A stretch of 64,000 nucleotides of DNA from Gorsachius magnificus. Lineage: Eukaryota; Chordata; Aves; Pelecaniformes; Ardeidae. The notes under the pieces are model-generated. The model had not been told where the DNA came from, did no database searches, and worked only from the letters and a program-made list of their open reading frames with translations. The DNA lies in contig CM067109.1 in assembly GCA_034008185.1 (NCBI GenBank), positions 58,954,801-59,018,800 on the forward strand. Reading direction: 5' to 3'. Below, one piece after another: positions 1 through 60,192 of the stretch. The position numbers and the translations under genes were made by a program. Numbering within the stretch: position 1 is the first letter of the stretch; the number at the start of each line of letters is the position of its first letter.

Positions 1-46853
<46,853 letters not shown>

Positions 46854-47090
46854 CTGAAAAGACATTTCAAACATAATTGCATTCCTGAACTTTAGCACAT
46901 AATGCCAAAAATTGCCCTATAATGTCTACATGTACGTGCGTAACACAACTCAGCATGATTCCCATCAGATGTCAGATGACACCAAACACTATAAGGTGAA
47001 GCTATGGCTCTGAACAGTCCTCGCCCTTCACCCCCAAGCTTTACACAGCCCCACAGAAAGACCAACGTTAAAATTTATTTCCACCCCTCA

Positions 47091-47675
47091 CTAATAAACA
47101 TGGAAGTTATTTAGAGGATCTGTCACACACACGTACAATAGAGGAAGCGGTAAGGATGAATCAGAACTGATTAAAGGACTGCCCTTCCCTGCTGCCAGAA
47201 GACTAGCAAATGGCAATCTTCCTAAAGCTCTAAGTGTCAAAAAAGGCACAATTTTCTTTATACCTGAAAGAGACAGTTGATTCCTTCTTTTATTATTCTT
47301 AACAGAGTTAAGAATAGATTTGTTCTGGTTATATGTTTGCTGAACTAGGACTACAGTGACATGCAAAAGCAGGGACCAGAGACTAGACCTAGCACTTGGA
47401 GTGTATGTCAGGGTTTTTTTTTCCACTGGCCTCCTGGGACACTGTGAAAGCTGTCTCGGGGAAGCCCGCTGCAGCTGAGTAAACTGAGGAGCCACTGTGG
47501 TACACAGATTTTTTTCAAAGAATCTCACTGGGAGTCTTTGAACCGCTTTCTCTTCAGGTCTATCAGGATCAAATTCCTTGAAAGAAATTATAGTCTTTGG
47601 ATGCTGAACTTGGAAATCTCTGGGACTGAATTTAGTAAACACCAGAAGCAAAGGACCTTTTTTTCTTGCCACCAA
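47091..47675 (-). other. Unassigned 194-codon open frame
   Basis: It opens with MVARKKGPLLLVFTKF and runs 194 codons without a stop, 238 bases upstream of TRPM6 exon 2 on the same strand. It includes a basic/Pro-rich middle (ASPRQLSQCPRRPVEKK) and a Leu-rich end. I recognise no domain or family. It has no evident promoter and its only internal donor-like site (TTTCAGGTATAA) is in the wrong phase for exon 2. It may be a chance frame, an old retrosequence or part of an alternative 5' exon. Confidence 0.2.
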
Positions 47676-50380
47676 AGGGAACTATCCCCACAGTGAAACA
47701 TGCAATGGACAGATACTTTATCATGCAGAATAAATACAATTGTAACGACCGTTATTTTCTCATTGTTTCTCAAGTTAATCTCACTCTCTGTCTATCTGTT
47801 GTCTGCCTTATACACAGACAGCAAGCGCTCTAGGACAGGGCTGAGATCCTGGTTCTGATTAGGGTTCTGGTTTACAATTAGGCATACAAGGCAAGCAGTA
47901 ATCAAATAATAAACATTGATTCCTTATTCAGTCCTCCTGCTTAAAAACAACTGTTCCTCTGCAGAATGTCTACCCTGTAAAAATACTTATGGCGAGTACT
48001 TGTCTCCGTACTTGTTTGTAAGGTGAGTCTTTCGTACAATGACTTAGAAAATAATTAATGAGAATACCAGTAAATCAACTTATTAAGAGTACCACTGGGA
48101 GCATTTTATGGAAGGAGTTCAGCAATAAGTCTTGTAAAAGAGAATACCTCTTCTTCATCTCCTGAATGGAATTATGATCCTTAATAGAGCAGGCCCATTT
48201 GAGGGTTTTTTTCACTTCAGCTTCACATCCTTAAATACCCCCGCATAATCTCCCAGCCAGTCACACAGTTATGGAGGGCCATGAGTTACCTGAGTGAGCT
48301 GTCAGCTTGTCTGCAGGTGGGGACCCAGCTGCCACCAAGACTAACGAGAGTCCTGCCTTTGGTTTTAAAGTACTCTGAAACAGGCCCCCGCTGACAAAGA
48401 TGAAAGAGATCCTTAAAAAGAGGTTCACTGGTATTGGTGTGCATGCGTATTCTACTGGGAGCAACTAATTGAATAGTGTCTGGTTGAGCATCAAGTGAAG
48501 GAGTACCAGCGTGGAAGATCCTCAGGGCTGGACAGAGCACGGGCACGCAAGAAAAGTAATTATCTTAGAAAGAAACCTACTGAAGTTAAGGTGCAAAAAA
48601 TTAAATCCAGAGAAAAATCTTGGAAACAGTGAAGCAAATTTCATTACCTGTGGGCAGGTACACACTGCTCTCAGAAACCTTTCAGCGGTATTCTTGTTAG
48701 CAATCAGTATTGTTTCACACTTCCTAAACCACTTTATTCTGGTTGTTTGAGCTACCAAGCAAAACAGTGAAATGTTTCTAATATTACAATACCCTGGAAC
48801 TCTGATTTTTCTGAAACCCATTACTATTTCTGGTAATTGGTTTTCAATCAAAACTAGGGAACAAAAAAATCTTTTTATGTTACGGGATGCCTTGGACAAG
48901 AACGAACTTTACTGAAACTTTCCATTAACAGGAAAGGGTGGGACAGAATGGCCAAGAGGCTGACAAGCCTTACAGTGTTTGCTGAGGCAACATGCTCAGC
49001 GTTGTGAGAGAACAACATCCAACCGCTGTCGCTTTAATTTAGTAAGAGCACTAGTAGTTCAAAGTCATTTCAAGCAAGCTGTTGGCATTGCACAGTCTCA
49101 AGTAGCTTCCCTTGAGCTACTTTACCTCCAGCATGACATATTCTGGAAATCAAGCGTTATCTGGGTATTTTTCCAGGTGTGAAGGCCAGCACTGGAGATA
49201 CGCAGCACAGTGTAACAGGGCAGCATGGCATCAGCCTAGGCACCCACAGCAAAACATGCTGCCAGAGGAGCAAGGCGCTGGCACTCAGCTAATCCTTATG
49301 TGAATACACTTGAAAAGGGGTGTCAAAGAAGTTTCTATCTCCAAAGCTCGGTGTTCCTCATCACGAAGCTACACAATACAAGATAAAGCAAAAATCAGTA
49401 ATTTTAAAGAGGGGAGAGGTCACCTGGTACACAACAGCTGATTGGTGCAGTTATTTCAAACCAAACTATAACGTAAGAGTCCTGAGGGATAGCAATGCAC
49501 TGTGTGAGTTGAAATTACAGCATCTAATATGGGTGATGAAAAGGTTTCTTCTCTACTATCATCTTTTTGAACACCTAAGCTGTCTCCTAAAAAACATACC
49601 TTGTTTTAAAAAATTCTCTTTTTTTTTAGATTTTGGAGGGTGGTTGGGGGTTAAGACAAAAATATCAACACTTAAAATTCCAGATGTTTTGTGTATCCTT
49701 TTTCAATTTGGTCCAAAAGCACCTGTGTTTTTCTCCAACTGAGGGAGTAAGGGCAGCGACTAACGCACACCACAGCTGATCAGGCCATGCCACTCACAAG
49801 GGATCAGGTTCAAGGTCCAACAAAGACAATGCAAAAAAAAAAAAATAATAATCCTATGGCTTCGGATCACATGCCATGAATCTAACCCTCCTACTACAGA
49901 GGCCACTGACAAAATTCCCATTTATTTCAGATCAACAAGATCAATATGAAATTTATTTGACCTTTTGAGTCTCAGAGCACCAAGGATGCACCTCACCCCA
50001 TGGCACAGAGACTCCCCTAGCACAACACTCATCTCAGTTAACTCCTCTTCAGGATTCTCCATAAGTAGGACTGAAAACAACATTTCAAAGCGCAATTGAT
50101 GCAATACTGGGAGTTTTTACCCTGCCCTGCAAAGAAACATAATATCTTCCCATATAGGTGTTTCAACATTACCCTTTGCTTATTTACATAAAGAGTTTGC
50201 TGGAGTGCTGCCTATGCTGTGCTTTTTCACCTCCTTGCTTCCTGTAATTTTTAAAGTTAAAAAAGCAGTACTTAGATAGGATGTCATCTGAATATGATCC
50301 CAACGAAGCCTGTAACTTTACTATTTATTTTTATATCACAGAATTTTCCTATGTCATTTGTTTATCATCAAATAATTGGT

Positions 50381-50438
50381 TGGACTAGATGATCTCCTGA
50401 GGTCCCTTCCAACCCTTGCCATCCTGTGATTCTGTGAA
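50381..50438 (+). repeat. CR1 3' tail fragment
   Basis: TTGGACTAGATGATCTCCTG, AGGTCCCTTCCAACCCTTGC and CATCCTGTGATTCTGTG: CR1 3' end only, in the upstream intron. Confidence 0.9.
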
Positions 50439-53160
50439 ATGATAAACGTGAACATAGAAAAAAACATTGTTTGCAAAGTCCACCATTTTTTCTTTAATGA
50501 AGTTCCTGAACAGATGGTACTACTTAAAAAAATACATATTGAAATTGCAATCAAGCATAAGAAAAAATAAAATACAAGACTATCACTGGATTTCATCTTG
50601 TGAAGCACAAATTTCAAAACTGAAACACATGTACCATTATTCTTAATTTTGTGGAAGGTGAAATCTTCACTCAGTATGCAAAATTTACACTGTAACAATA
50701 ACATTCTTTTCTTAGTCTAAGGCTTTTCTTATGTTTCTAACCTAACTGTATAATCAGGAAAAGGGATTTAAGCCTTCATGTTTTTTGCAGTCATCCATGA
50801 CTTCAGGGCTGGGCAAGTAAAAATGAAAAGGGGAGACTTCTGAGCTGCTGTTTGTTTGCTCTTGGTTCCTGGCTTTGTAACAGACCTCTGTAATGTGTAT
50901 CTCCTTTCATAAAACTCTGGCTCACATTTCAAAACAGTTGTCATTTAATTAAACTTCAACAACAAATTAAAATTTCTCCCATCACTACAGTGAGGTACAT
51001 ATATCTCAGCCAGCACCAAGCTGTATCCTTTCTACCACCAAACCCTAAAGGGGACCAAAATACACCTGCATGTTCCTTCTGACTGGCAAATTTCTGTTCT
51101 GATATACAAAAGATCTGAGGCCATATTTATATTGCAATTTTCTTTCCAGAAAGTCCTGAGACCTTTGTTTGGGAGTTTTGCCTTCTCAGTTCTCACCAGT
51201 CTGAGGATTAGGATTGCTGCTTATACTTTCCTGCCACAGAAGAGGCTTTGGAGATTTTCAGACTGATTTAGTCAATGGAGTGGCAAGAGTTTGGCTCTGA
51301 AATTTAAGGCACATGAGTAGTTTTTAGAAAATTGCTTTTAATCACTTCTCCAATATCTTTAATGTCTGAGATCCTTGCATAATACAGTATTAAGGGGACA
51401 CTGTCAGGTCAAATTTGGTTAAACGTAAGTAATGTTCAAAAATTAAGGTTTCCAGAAGTAAAGAAAGAGACCAGAGCATAACATTTAGAGAAACACCTGC
51501 CCCACTCATCTCTTTCAAATCCTTGCTGACCAGGAGCGAGAGCAGACAAAACCTAAAAACAAAACCTAAAAACCCAGCCTAGCACAGAGGTTAAGCTGTC
51601 CTCCAAAACCCAGGGGTGCCGTCAGTGAGGTGAGCGACTGCCCCAACAGGGTCACCAAGCTTGGCTCTCCTGTCACGGGGGATGGGGCAGCAAAAGGGTG
51701 ACCCTTCAATTTTTGCTGCTGCTTTCTTCTGCCCCAGCCCACCCCACCCCCTCGTAAAGGACTTGCCAGAGTCAGAGCCTTTAGATGCACTGTGCTGATT
51801 AAATGCTGGTAAGTAGAGGCTAACGAATTAGCTTTACTAAACCAAGATCTGCAAGAAACATTCAGCCCCTTCAAGACCAGACAATAAGCACTGTTCATTG
51901 GTTGAGTACCAAACTCAGGAAAACTAGGTTACACTGCCAATACCCAAGAAGAAATTTTTAGTACCACGAGCTGTACTCATGTCCCCTTTGGTGTGAAAGG
52001 CACAGACACACATGTTTTCTAATGAAACAGCTCCGGACACTGTTCAATTCCCTGAAAAAGGAAATTAAAAGGCACACAACTCTGTGTCAGAATAATTTCA
52101 TCCATTATTGAAATATAACCATTTATTGGACAAAAGCAGCAACTCCCTTTGATGACACATTGTAGATCCAGACAGGGGCAGATAATGAGAAATTATATCA
52201 TGACTAGGCAGTTTAAATAACAGGCTAGTTCATTTAGGCAAAGTACAGTCGTGTTGGAAATTAGCCAGAACAATCAAGTTCTAAGTTGCTCACTGCAACT
52301 GCAAGAAATTTGTACTGATAAGAGAGAGCAATAATTTCTATCTTGTGTCTTAGCCAAAACACTACTTCAGGAGTTAAAAAGTGCTGCCAACTATCATACC
52401 TCAGCTCTGCACACACTATGTGTAGTGAATACACTACATGCAACCACTTTTCTATGTCACTTCTCAAAAATTTGGGGTTTCCTAAAGATCTTAACTATTA
52501 GAGCCAGTATTTTTTCATTGCTGAGCAGGTCTGGCAGAATCTCAGAGGAAAAAAAAAAGAAAAGAAAAAAAGAAGTATGGATACACATCATATAACTCTT
52601 TCTCCAGTTAAGAAATTATTTGTTACCCTCAAAATGATTAGATGAAAGCCAATACTCATTAAATAGCAACAGATAATCCTGGGGCTAATAGATTTGCCTC
52701 AGGACTCCAGCAGACTCATACAGTACTTGTAAAGAACCTTTGCTGCTGATGGCAAGAAATTAGAAATACCCAAAAGATCCAAGACTGATTTTCAGTGCCT
52801 GGGAAGGAGGGAGACACCATTTTCAGGTGAAAGCATACCTGTGAGAAGTCAGTGTAGGGCAGTGTGTGACCAACCCTTATTCAAATAGACAGTGAGGGGA
52901 GGGAAAGAAGAACTTCCCCTTGTTACAGCCACTGCAAAAGTCCAGGTTCTGTGTTCAGCACAGTGTCCTAAAATATCTTGAACCCTTTTAAAAATTAACT
53001 ACACATAGAGCAAGTCACTTGCAAGAACGTTAGATACCTGAAATGCCAGAGTTCTTGTAAGCTAACACTCAAGACTATTTCACAAGGGCTCAGCCTGTAA
53101 GCACATTGGTATCTCTTGAACTCTTACCCCTGGGAACTCTTCCTGAGCTATAAAAGCTGA

Positions 53161-53726
53161 GCTGGTGTCGTGGTTTAACCCGGCTGGCAACTAAGCACCA
53201 CGCAGCCGCTCGCTCACTCCCCCCCCCTCCCTCAGTGGGATGGGGGAGAGAATCGGGAAGGGGAAAAAAGGTTAGAGCCGAGGGCTGAGATAAAGACAGT
53301 TTAATAAGAGAAAATAATAATAATAGTAATAATGAGAATGATAACAAAATATACAGAATATACAAAACGAATGATGCACAATGCAATTGCTCACCACCCG
53401 CTGACCGATGCCCAGCCCGTCCCGAGCAGCGATCAGTACCCAAGCGACCGACCAACCCACCAACCACCCCCGAGCATGACGTTATATGGTATGGAATAGC
53501 TCTTTGGACAGTTTGGGTCCTAGCTGTGCTGTACTCCCAGCTTGTTATGCACCTGGCCGAGCAGGAGAAGCTCAAAAAGTCCTTGAGCAGTTTGAGCACT
53601 GCTTGGCAACAACTAAAAACATCAGCGTGTTATCAACATTCTTGTAGTACTAAATCCAAAGCACAGCACTATGCTAGCTTCTGTGAAGAAAATTAACTCT
53701 ATCCCAGCCGAAACCAGGACAGCTGG
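53161..53726 (-). mobile_element. Solo LTR of an avian endogenous retrovirus with target-site duplication
   Basis: LTR 53166-53721 (556 bp), starting TGTCGTGGTTTAACCC and ending GAAACCAGGACA, flanked on both sides by GCTGG (53161-53165, 53722-53726). In minus-strand reading it starts TGTCCTGGTTTCGGCTGGGA, a very common avian LTR family, with an AT-rich TTATTATTATT block near the end. No internal viral sequence remains, so it is the product of LTR-LTR recombination. It lies upstream of exon 2 in the sense orientation. Its sharp ends suggest it is fairly young. Confidence 0.9.
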
Positions 53727-56165
53727 ACTTGCAGGTATCATCATTTCATGCATAATAATTCTTAAGTGAAAAAGAGGACTTCAGCGGTATTTCTGCACCC
53801 TGTGGCAACTGGTAAATTACTGCCAGCATTAAAGAGATTTCCAATTTAAGAGGCTGCGTTGCATAAGTTTTTCAGGGCAGGAACTTTCTGGTCCAGCATC
53901 CAATACATGCGTGCTTACGGTATGAAGTAACATAACAACTGATTGTAACAAAGAACACCACTTTGGATCCACGTAGGGTAGAAGTACATTGTAAAACTCC
54001 GGGGTCAGGTGCAATAAAACATGAACCCAATGTGAGGTTTTCAACAAACTCTCAGGTCTTCTAGAATTTCCTTGTGTTCAGGCTATGCTGTCAGAGGACA
54101 ACAGCCTAGCTTTGTAACACAGATGTGCTGTGGTTCCTCTCACCTCCGTCACTATGGTACATCCTTACGTCTGTTAACAACTAGCACCTTTTGCTTTTCC
54201 AATCTTTCTCACCTACTCCTTTGCGCAAGTATTCGGGACTCTGCACATCCGTGGAAATGCTGCATTGTAAGTAATTGAATTGGCAAGAAAATTTTCATCA
54301 CTACATTTCAAAAAGACTTACAAAAGTATTGTGCAAATAATTTTGTTTGAACACTTCCACTGTTGTTCACCATGCCCAATTACATGACAACTACCAGTTA
54401 ATCCCAAACGGCCTTTGCAGGCAGACCACAGGTTCAACAGCACTGAAAAGTTTCTCCATTTACTACTTTTAAAGATAATACGTTATTTCAGGTCACATCA
54501 GAATTTCTGTTGATTATTTACCAGCAATTAATTCAAACACATGCACTGTAAACATATTCCCAGATCTTCACACACTACCTACACAAACAGAAGAGAAGTC
54601 ACCCATGCTAGCAGGGGTAAATGCAGACCCAAGTCAGAGAGTTATAACAGAACTTGTTAAAAATCTTCAGTCATACTGAAGAAAGATTTTAGATTAATTT
54701 CCTTAGCACAAATGGAGCCTGTCAGCTTCTCAGAAATACATAAATTCAGTCTTCAACCAACAGCATGCTACAGCATTTTCTTTCACACTTAATCAACTAC
54801 ACTTAAAAGCTAAGTACGTATGCCTAAGTGCTTTTCTGGACTGGGGCCTTACATCAAGGGCTCATAAAAATGTTTCCCAAACTTAGCCAATAAAAGAAAA
54901 AACCTTTGACTGTAATGGGCTTTCCAACGTGTTGCTTCTGATCTCAGAGTAGACCAATGCAACACATCTGGAAGATGTTTTCTGAATGCAAACAGCAGTG
55001 GGGTGGCGACAACACAACGCAGGAAACACTAAATTCTCTCCTCGTCAAAGAAGCTCTGACTTGGCCCCTGGAAAACAAAGCTAGCCAATTGACAGAAAGC
55101 TCAGCCCAGGCTGAAAGACTAGGCCTTTAATTAGTTTATTACTATTTACTTCTTAAGTTTATTGACTAATCAGTTAAGTCTTTCTGATCCCCCTGGCCAT
55201 GTAATGTTTTGGAAAAACACAGCAAACAGCACTGCCTCAAGAGCACACCCAGCTCAGGGTGCAGGTGCTCATGGAAGAACCCCTGGTTTTGCAGCTGGAG
55301 GGTCTGAGCAGACTCTCCTGTGCCCCTGAGCAGCCCATGGCACTGGACTAGAGGGGAAAGATGACAGAGGCCCTCACCTGAGCGTTTCTGCCGACAGCCC
55401 GGGCTTTTGCAAATGAGCTAACCACAAGAAATCTCAAACCACAATTCATTTTCCTCAGTCCTACCCTTGAAACAGGCCATCCTTAAAACTCCTATATTGG
55501 CATTAGACATCTGCAGATTACTTAAGAATGGGTTTCCTGGTCCATTCCTCAACTGGAAATGACAAAAAGTCTCTCTGACACGAAACACAATTCGGCCTTC
55601 CACCTAAAACAGGCCACTCCAAACCCCACTGCTCTAGAGGCACGGTGACTGCTGAGAAAGCTTGGATCTGGCTGTTTCATAACTGTGGCCCACACAGGCA
55701 ATGAAAAAAATCTGTGCTTAAAGCTGACTGCAGCTACCTTGCTAAAAGCTGACATTTGTCTTACATTGCCAGCATTAGAATACAATATAATACTGTATAT
55801 CATCACCTCTTATAAAGTCAATACAATGATCAGCATAAGATGTCAATTATTTAACAAGCTCATCATACATAAAGATATAGAGAGATGTCTTCTAAAGATT
55901 TTAATTGATTGAAAACAGTCCAAATCACAGAATAAATAATTAAAAAACTTCTGGCAAACAAGAGCAGGCACTGCTAAGGGAGCAAGAAATGGCAAATTAA
56001 TCCAAACTATATTTGCAAATTTTTATACACCTTTAAATACAAGAATGGCCTTCCTCTACTGTGTCTCTTTCGGAGACAAAAGTTGCAGGGTTTCCTTAAT
56101 GAATGCTCCTGCCTGTCTCACTGGCAATATTTTGGAATTCAGTAGTACCATTCATCTGCTCTAGG

Positions 56166-56249
56166 TGAAGCTGCTTTAGCAGGGGGATTGGACTAGATGA
56201 TCTCCCGAGGTTCCTTCCAACCTCTGCCATTCTGTGATTCTGTGATTCA
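56166..56249 (+). repeat. CR1 3' tail fragment
   Basis: GAAGCTGCTTTAGCAGGGGG then ATTGGACTAGATGATCTCCC ... TTCCAACCTCTGCCATTCTG and two GATTCTGTGATTC units: CR1 3' end, 5'-truncated. Confidence 0.92.
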
Positions 56250-56948
56250 TATCCCAAAGAAAATCAAGCATTTGGTCTTCTTTTATTAACTAATGCAATA
56301 TAATCAGAAAATCCCACAAATTCAAGGCAAGCTACATGATTCCTTTGGAATGATCTTGTTGCAAGACATTTTAAGGAAGTGAAAATCCAGGCAGCGATAA
56401 GAAAATGATGCTTTGGGTGTAGTGACTCAGAGGGTCAATACGATGCTTCAAGCCTTGCTCAGATTTCTGCTTTGGGATCAGTGAAGCCAGCGCTGCTTCT
56501 TTGTTCAGCACTTGATGTTAGCAAAGAGCTAATCAACTTGCTGCTTTTGAAACTGGGTCTCACCCACCTGCACTGAGCAACCACAGAGGTCAACCACCCA
56601 CTGCTGTTACAAACGCATTCCTCCATCAAAGGATTAAAAATCACACAGCACAAAACTCTTCCTGGTTTTAAGCAGGAGGAGGAAGAGAAGAAAATCACCT
56701 GCTGGTATATTTCAGAGCTTCCTTTTGTTTATTTTATATTTTCACAACACATGGATTAACATTGACTGGAGAGGTGGCTCTCTGAAGACAGGATATATCT
56801 AAAGCATCTAAAGTGGAAAACAAATGCAGTTTGCAAAATTCAGCTAGAGGAAGCACGAAGGGTCCCAGTAAGTCACAGCTTGATAGCCATCTGCATTAAA
56901 CTGTAATATTACTCAATTTAAAGGATGTGAGTGACTCACTCAGCTCAC

Positions 56949-56990
56949 CTCTGGAGCCCCAACACTCTTCACTGTTACTCCCGTCAGCAT
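56949..56990 (-). other. Candidate TRPM6 start-codon exon (A)
   Basis: A minus-strand ATG with A at -3 is followed by 14 codons (MLTGVTVKSVGAPE) ending exactly at a good donor, GAG|GTGAGC, in phase 0, the phase exon 2 requires. The resulting N-terminus would be close in length to mammalian TRPM6a (11 codons before SQKSW). There is no detectable sequence similarity to the mammalian first exon, and an upstream out-of-frame ATG exists. Inference only. Confidence 0.22.
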
Positions 56991-57199
56991 TGTTCTTTTT
57001 GCTCCATTGCTTGTCTCACACAGTAAAAAAATCTTCATGGGCTTGAGAACTGTCTAGAGCAGCCCTCGCACATGCTGCAGGACAGGCAGACTGTCATGGG
57101 ACTGAAATCCCATTTTCCAAAGAAAGAGGGAGCGCAGCTTGGATGATTTCTGAGGAGGCTTAAGGCATGGTCCCACCTTTGCATTCCCCACCTAGCTGG

Positions 57200-57960
57200 G
57201 GTCAGCTCTGCCTACCCCTCCACCATAAAAAATAAAATAAAAAAATCTTTCCCACTGAACGCCGTAGACCCACAAAGAGCTGCCCCAACCCAGCAGGAAG
57301 AAGAACCAGCCTCGGCCTGGGAGCAGCCAACGGGCACTGCGGGGTCGGAAACGTCCTCCTGCCCCTTTGCCGCAGAGCTCCATCCAAACACACCCTCGGG
57401 CTCTCCACCGGGTCCTTCCATGCCTTCAGCCTCCTGTGCCAAGACATATTCTGCAACGCCAGCATTATCGCCTGGTTTGTTGCACCGGAGGCTGCAACAG
57501 CAGTGAAAGGGATTCCGAAGGCTGGGGTCTACCTGGGGCCAGGCAGCGAGGAGCAGCTGCAGCTGCTGTTTACGCTGGGCAGGACGGGATGACCTAGCAG
57601 CCATTGCCATTGCCCTTCCGGCACCGAGCTGGGCTGCGACTGCTGGCCCCAACCACACCAGGCTGCGCCCCCAGGCACACTCCCCTGCAACCTCAAAGGT
57701 CTCTGCTCCATCCCGCTGCCAAACCCTCTCACCAGGGTGGCAGCCCCAAAGCCCACCCAGCCTCCTGGGAGCACTCCCTGCTCACCATGCTCACCAATCT
57801 GCACCGGCATTTGGGAGGGTCTCGTGAGCTGTGCCAGCACAAGGGGTGAGGGGAAGAGCCGGAGCCAGGGCAAGGAGGGTGCTGCAGGGACAGGGCGAGC
57901 TCGCAGAGAGGGCAGAGGTTGCACAGCTCCAGCACCCAGCCTTTCCAAAACACCGGTGAG
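57200..57960. other. GC-rich patch in the 5' region
   Basis: Noticeably richer in G, C and CpG than the flanks, with long open frames on both strands that probably reflect composition. It contains candidate exon B. No gene family recognised. It may be a secondary promoter region or a GC-rich relic. Confidence 0.4.
57533..57658 (-). other. Candidate TRPM6 start-codon exon (B)
   Basis: A minus-strand open stretch of 42 codons from MWLGPAVAAQ (internal ATGs at 57610 and 57604) to LLLAAWPQ ends at CAG|GTAGAC in phase 0, compatible with exon 2. No family similarity. The donor is acceptable, and the surrounding GC-rich patch could be promoter-like. Frame compatibility has a one-in-three chance of being accidental. 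Confidence 0.18.
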
Positions 57961-60192
57961 CCGCTGGATGAAAGGATGGATGTATTTCATCAGCCCTTGG
58001 GATGTACCAGTAGAAGCTCCTCTACCCCTTTTTGGGTGTTGAACTGCACCAATAAAATGTAAACAAATGTAGTAGTTCATAGCAGTAAGGCTGTGATCAA
58101 ACCTGGGATCTTCCTACCACAGCCAGGCTGGTAAAAAAAATTTCTATCCGCAGTCTGACCTCAGCAACGCAGCCTGACCCATCTGACACTACCGTGACAG
58201 CAGGCTGCCAGCCCTTCATGGACATGACCGAGTCCCTCACCACCTCTGTGCCATCCCTAGCACTCCATGGCAGCTAGGAAACCACTTTTATAATGAAAAC
58301 ATGTTATTTTTTGACACCGCGGGGCTGGCACCAAGGCGGAGCCATGGTTGTTCACCAGGTTTCAGACAGTCACACCTGGAACCAGGGAAGGCTGGGAGGC
58401 GAGCATCTGCCCCCTCACGGTTCCTGTGCACTTTCATCATTACTGACAACGCTGACGAGGGCTGAACTCAATTCTCATCGCTGAGACTTAATAACTAGGA
58501 AAGAACCAGAAGCATTCATTTTGTTAGCAACCCAAGGACATTTGATTTGGAAACAGTGACAAGAAGATGTCACACCACCAGTGGCTTTTAAAAACCGCTT
58601 TTTCTGTCTTGCATTTAAAACATGCAGCGCGACAGCCCCCAGCTTGTGTCCCTGTGAACAGAACAGCAAGAAACCCCAGGAACTGTTTTTAGACGCCTCC
58701 TTCTGTTCCCGTATGACAGACAGAGGGAACTGGACAACTTGGAACAATGCGTACCAGCAACTACACTACGGCAGAGACACGAAGCAACACCAGAGCCAAG
58801 GAAAGGATGAAGACAAGTGCTTAATAAATCCTGCCCTTCCTGAGGCTTAAGCACTTTACTTAAGAGTACTTTTTCTTTCAGGACCGCAGGAGAAGGTACG
58901 ACCAGCTCACAAAAACTGAGGTAAAATGTTAAGAGATGAGAACATAAAGCAAAAGAACTGGTTAATTCAAAGCATCCAGAGTGGATCCCAAGGGTTCACC
59001 TAGTATGCATGTTACACAGAAATATGTTTACGTATCAGGGAAGCTTTACACAAAAGTTGGCAGAGCCAGTCTGAAAACAACACTGAGGGAAGACCAAAAC
59101 TTGCTAGATCACAGCCACCTCAGCATTTGTGCTGGGAACTGCCTGAAGAGTCTCATGTGCATTAGTGCAATTCCCCAAAACCAGGGTTACCCAGCTTGGA
59201 CCTACCACCTCCCCAGAGAGCATCCGAAAGCCTACAGATCAGCTTGTTGGGGGTCACATGTGGGGGAACCCACCTCTTCAGCTGACATGGTGCTACTGAG
59301 TGAAAAATAAAGATTAACTGAGCCATGAAAACACAGGACGAAGGAGCGACTTATTTAGGAAAAGAAGTAGGAAGAGTATTGCCTATAGTTCACATAGATT
59401 TTCCTCCTGGGCAGGTTTCGTTCAGCTTCGGCAGACGTAACCAGATTAGATCCACACTGATAGACTGTAGATGGGGTACAGCAGTCCAGCACGGTCTCTG
59501 CCAACCTGTTTGTAACACCAGTCATGTTCAGAGCTGTGCTCGTAGCATCATGAAGGGACCGACCTTCTCTTCTTACTGCTGCAGCCTTCCCCCAACATGC
59601 TGTCCTGTACCTCGACCCCACTTTAAAGACAATACTACAAATCGAGGGTGATTCTGGCCTCATGAGGATTAAAACCTGTTTTCTACTACCTCTGGGCACC
59701 TGTCACTGTGGTTATGCGAAGGCGAACAAGAACTCCTTGGGATGACAGAGAAGTGACGTGCTGCAGGTTCTCCACAAACAAAGCGGCCCCGAGGTACGCG
59801 ACGTTTGACCAGTTCCAGAGGGACCTATGCTCTTATGTGCCAACCGCATTTTTGAAAACTGGGACCTAGGCACATAAATCGTTTAGATGTTTTTGAAAAC
59901 ACTACCTGCAGCCCAGAGTGGAGTACTGTGTGCACTGCACAGCCGCGTGCCTGCATGGGCAGACAGATGTTTGTGTATGCATGGACTGACAGATGTTTAC
60001 TGAGGCCTCATTTTCCTTTACGAGCTGTAGAAATTTTAAATTTGCCTACCTTCTGCTCTTTTAAAACTACTACAGGACTTTCGGCCTTCCGCTTAGGTGG
60101 TCAGAAATGGGTGGGGGGAAAAAAGGAAACTATTGTCTTCTCTCTGTCCCTACAACATTTAAAAAAAAAAGTGAAGGTGGAGCTCAGAGGAA
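57961..60192. other. Upstream intergenic/intronic stretch
   Basis: 2.2 kb of mixed composition. Short open frames on both strands (58475-58854, 58981-59310, 59325-59699, 59928-60257) have no recognisable product. No element identified. Confidence 0.6.

Larger units (their letters stand above)
46854..56948. other. Upstream region / intron 1, proximal part
   Basis: About 10 kb between exon 2 and the first candidate upstream exon. It carries a solo LTR (53161-53726), a CR1 tail (50381-50438), and a CR1 tail at 56166-56249. A 194-codon minus-strand open frame lies at 47091-47675. Otherwise AT-rich with nothing recognised. Confidence 0.6.

Noticed and set aside
48656..48899. Minus-strand frame MSKASRNIKRFF... 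ending TGCCCACAG|GTAATG in phase 0 as a TRPM6 first exon
   Set aside because: Phase fits, but the 80-plus-codon translation is AT-rich with no protein-like conservation, and there is no promoter-like sequence nearby; not better than chance.
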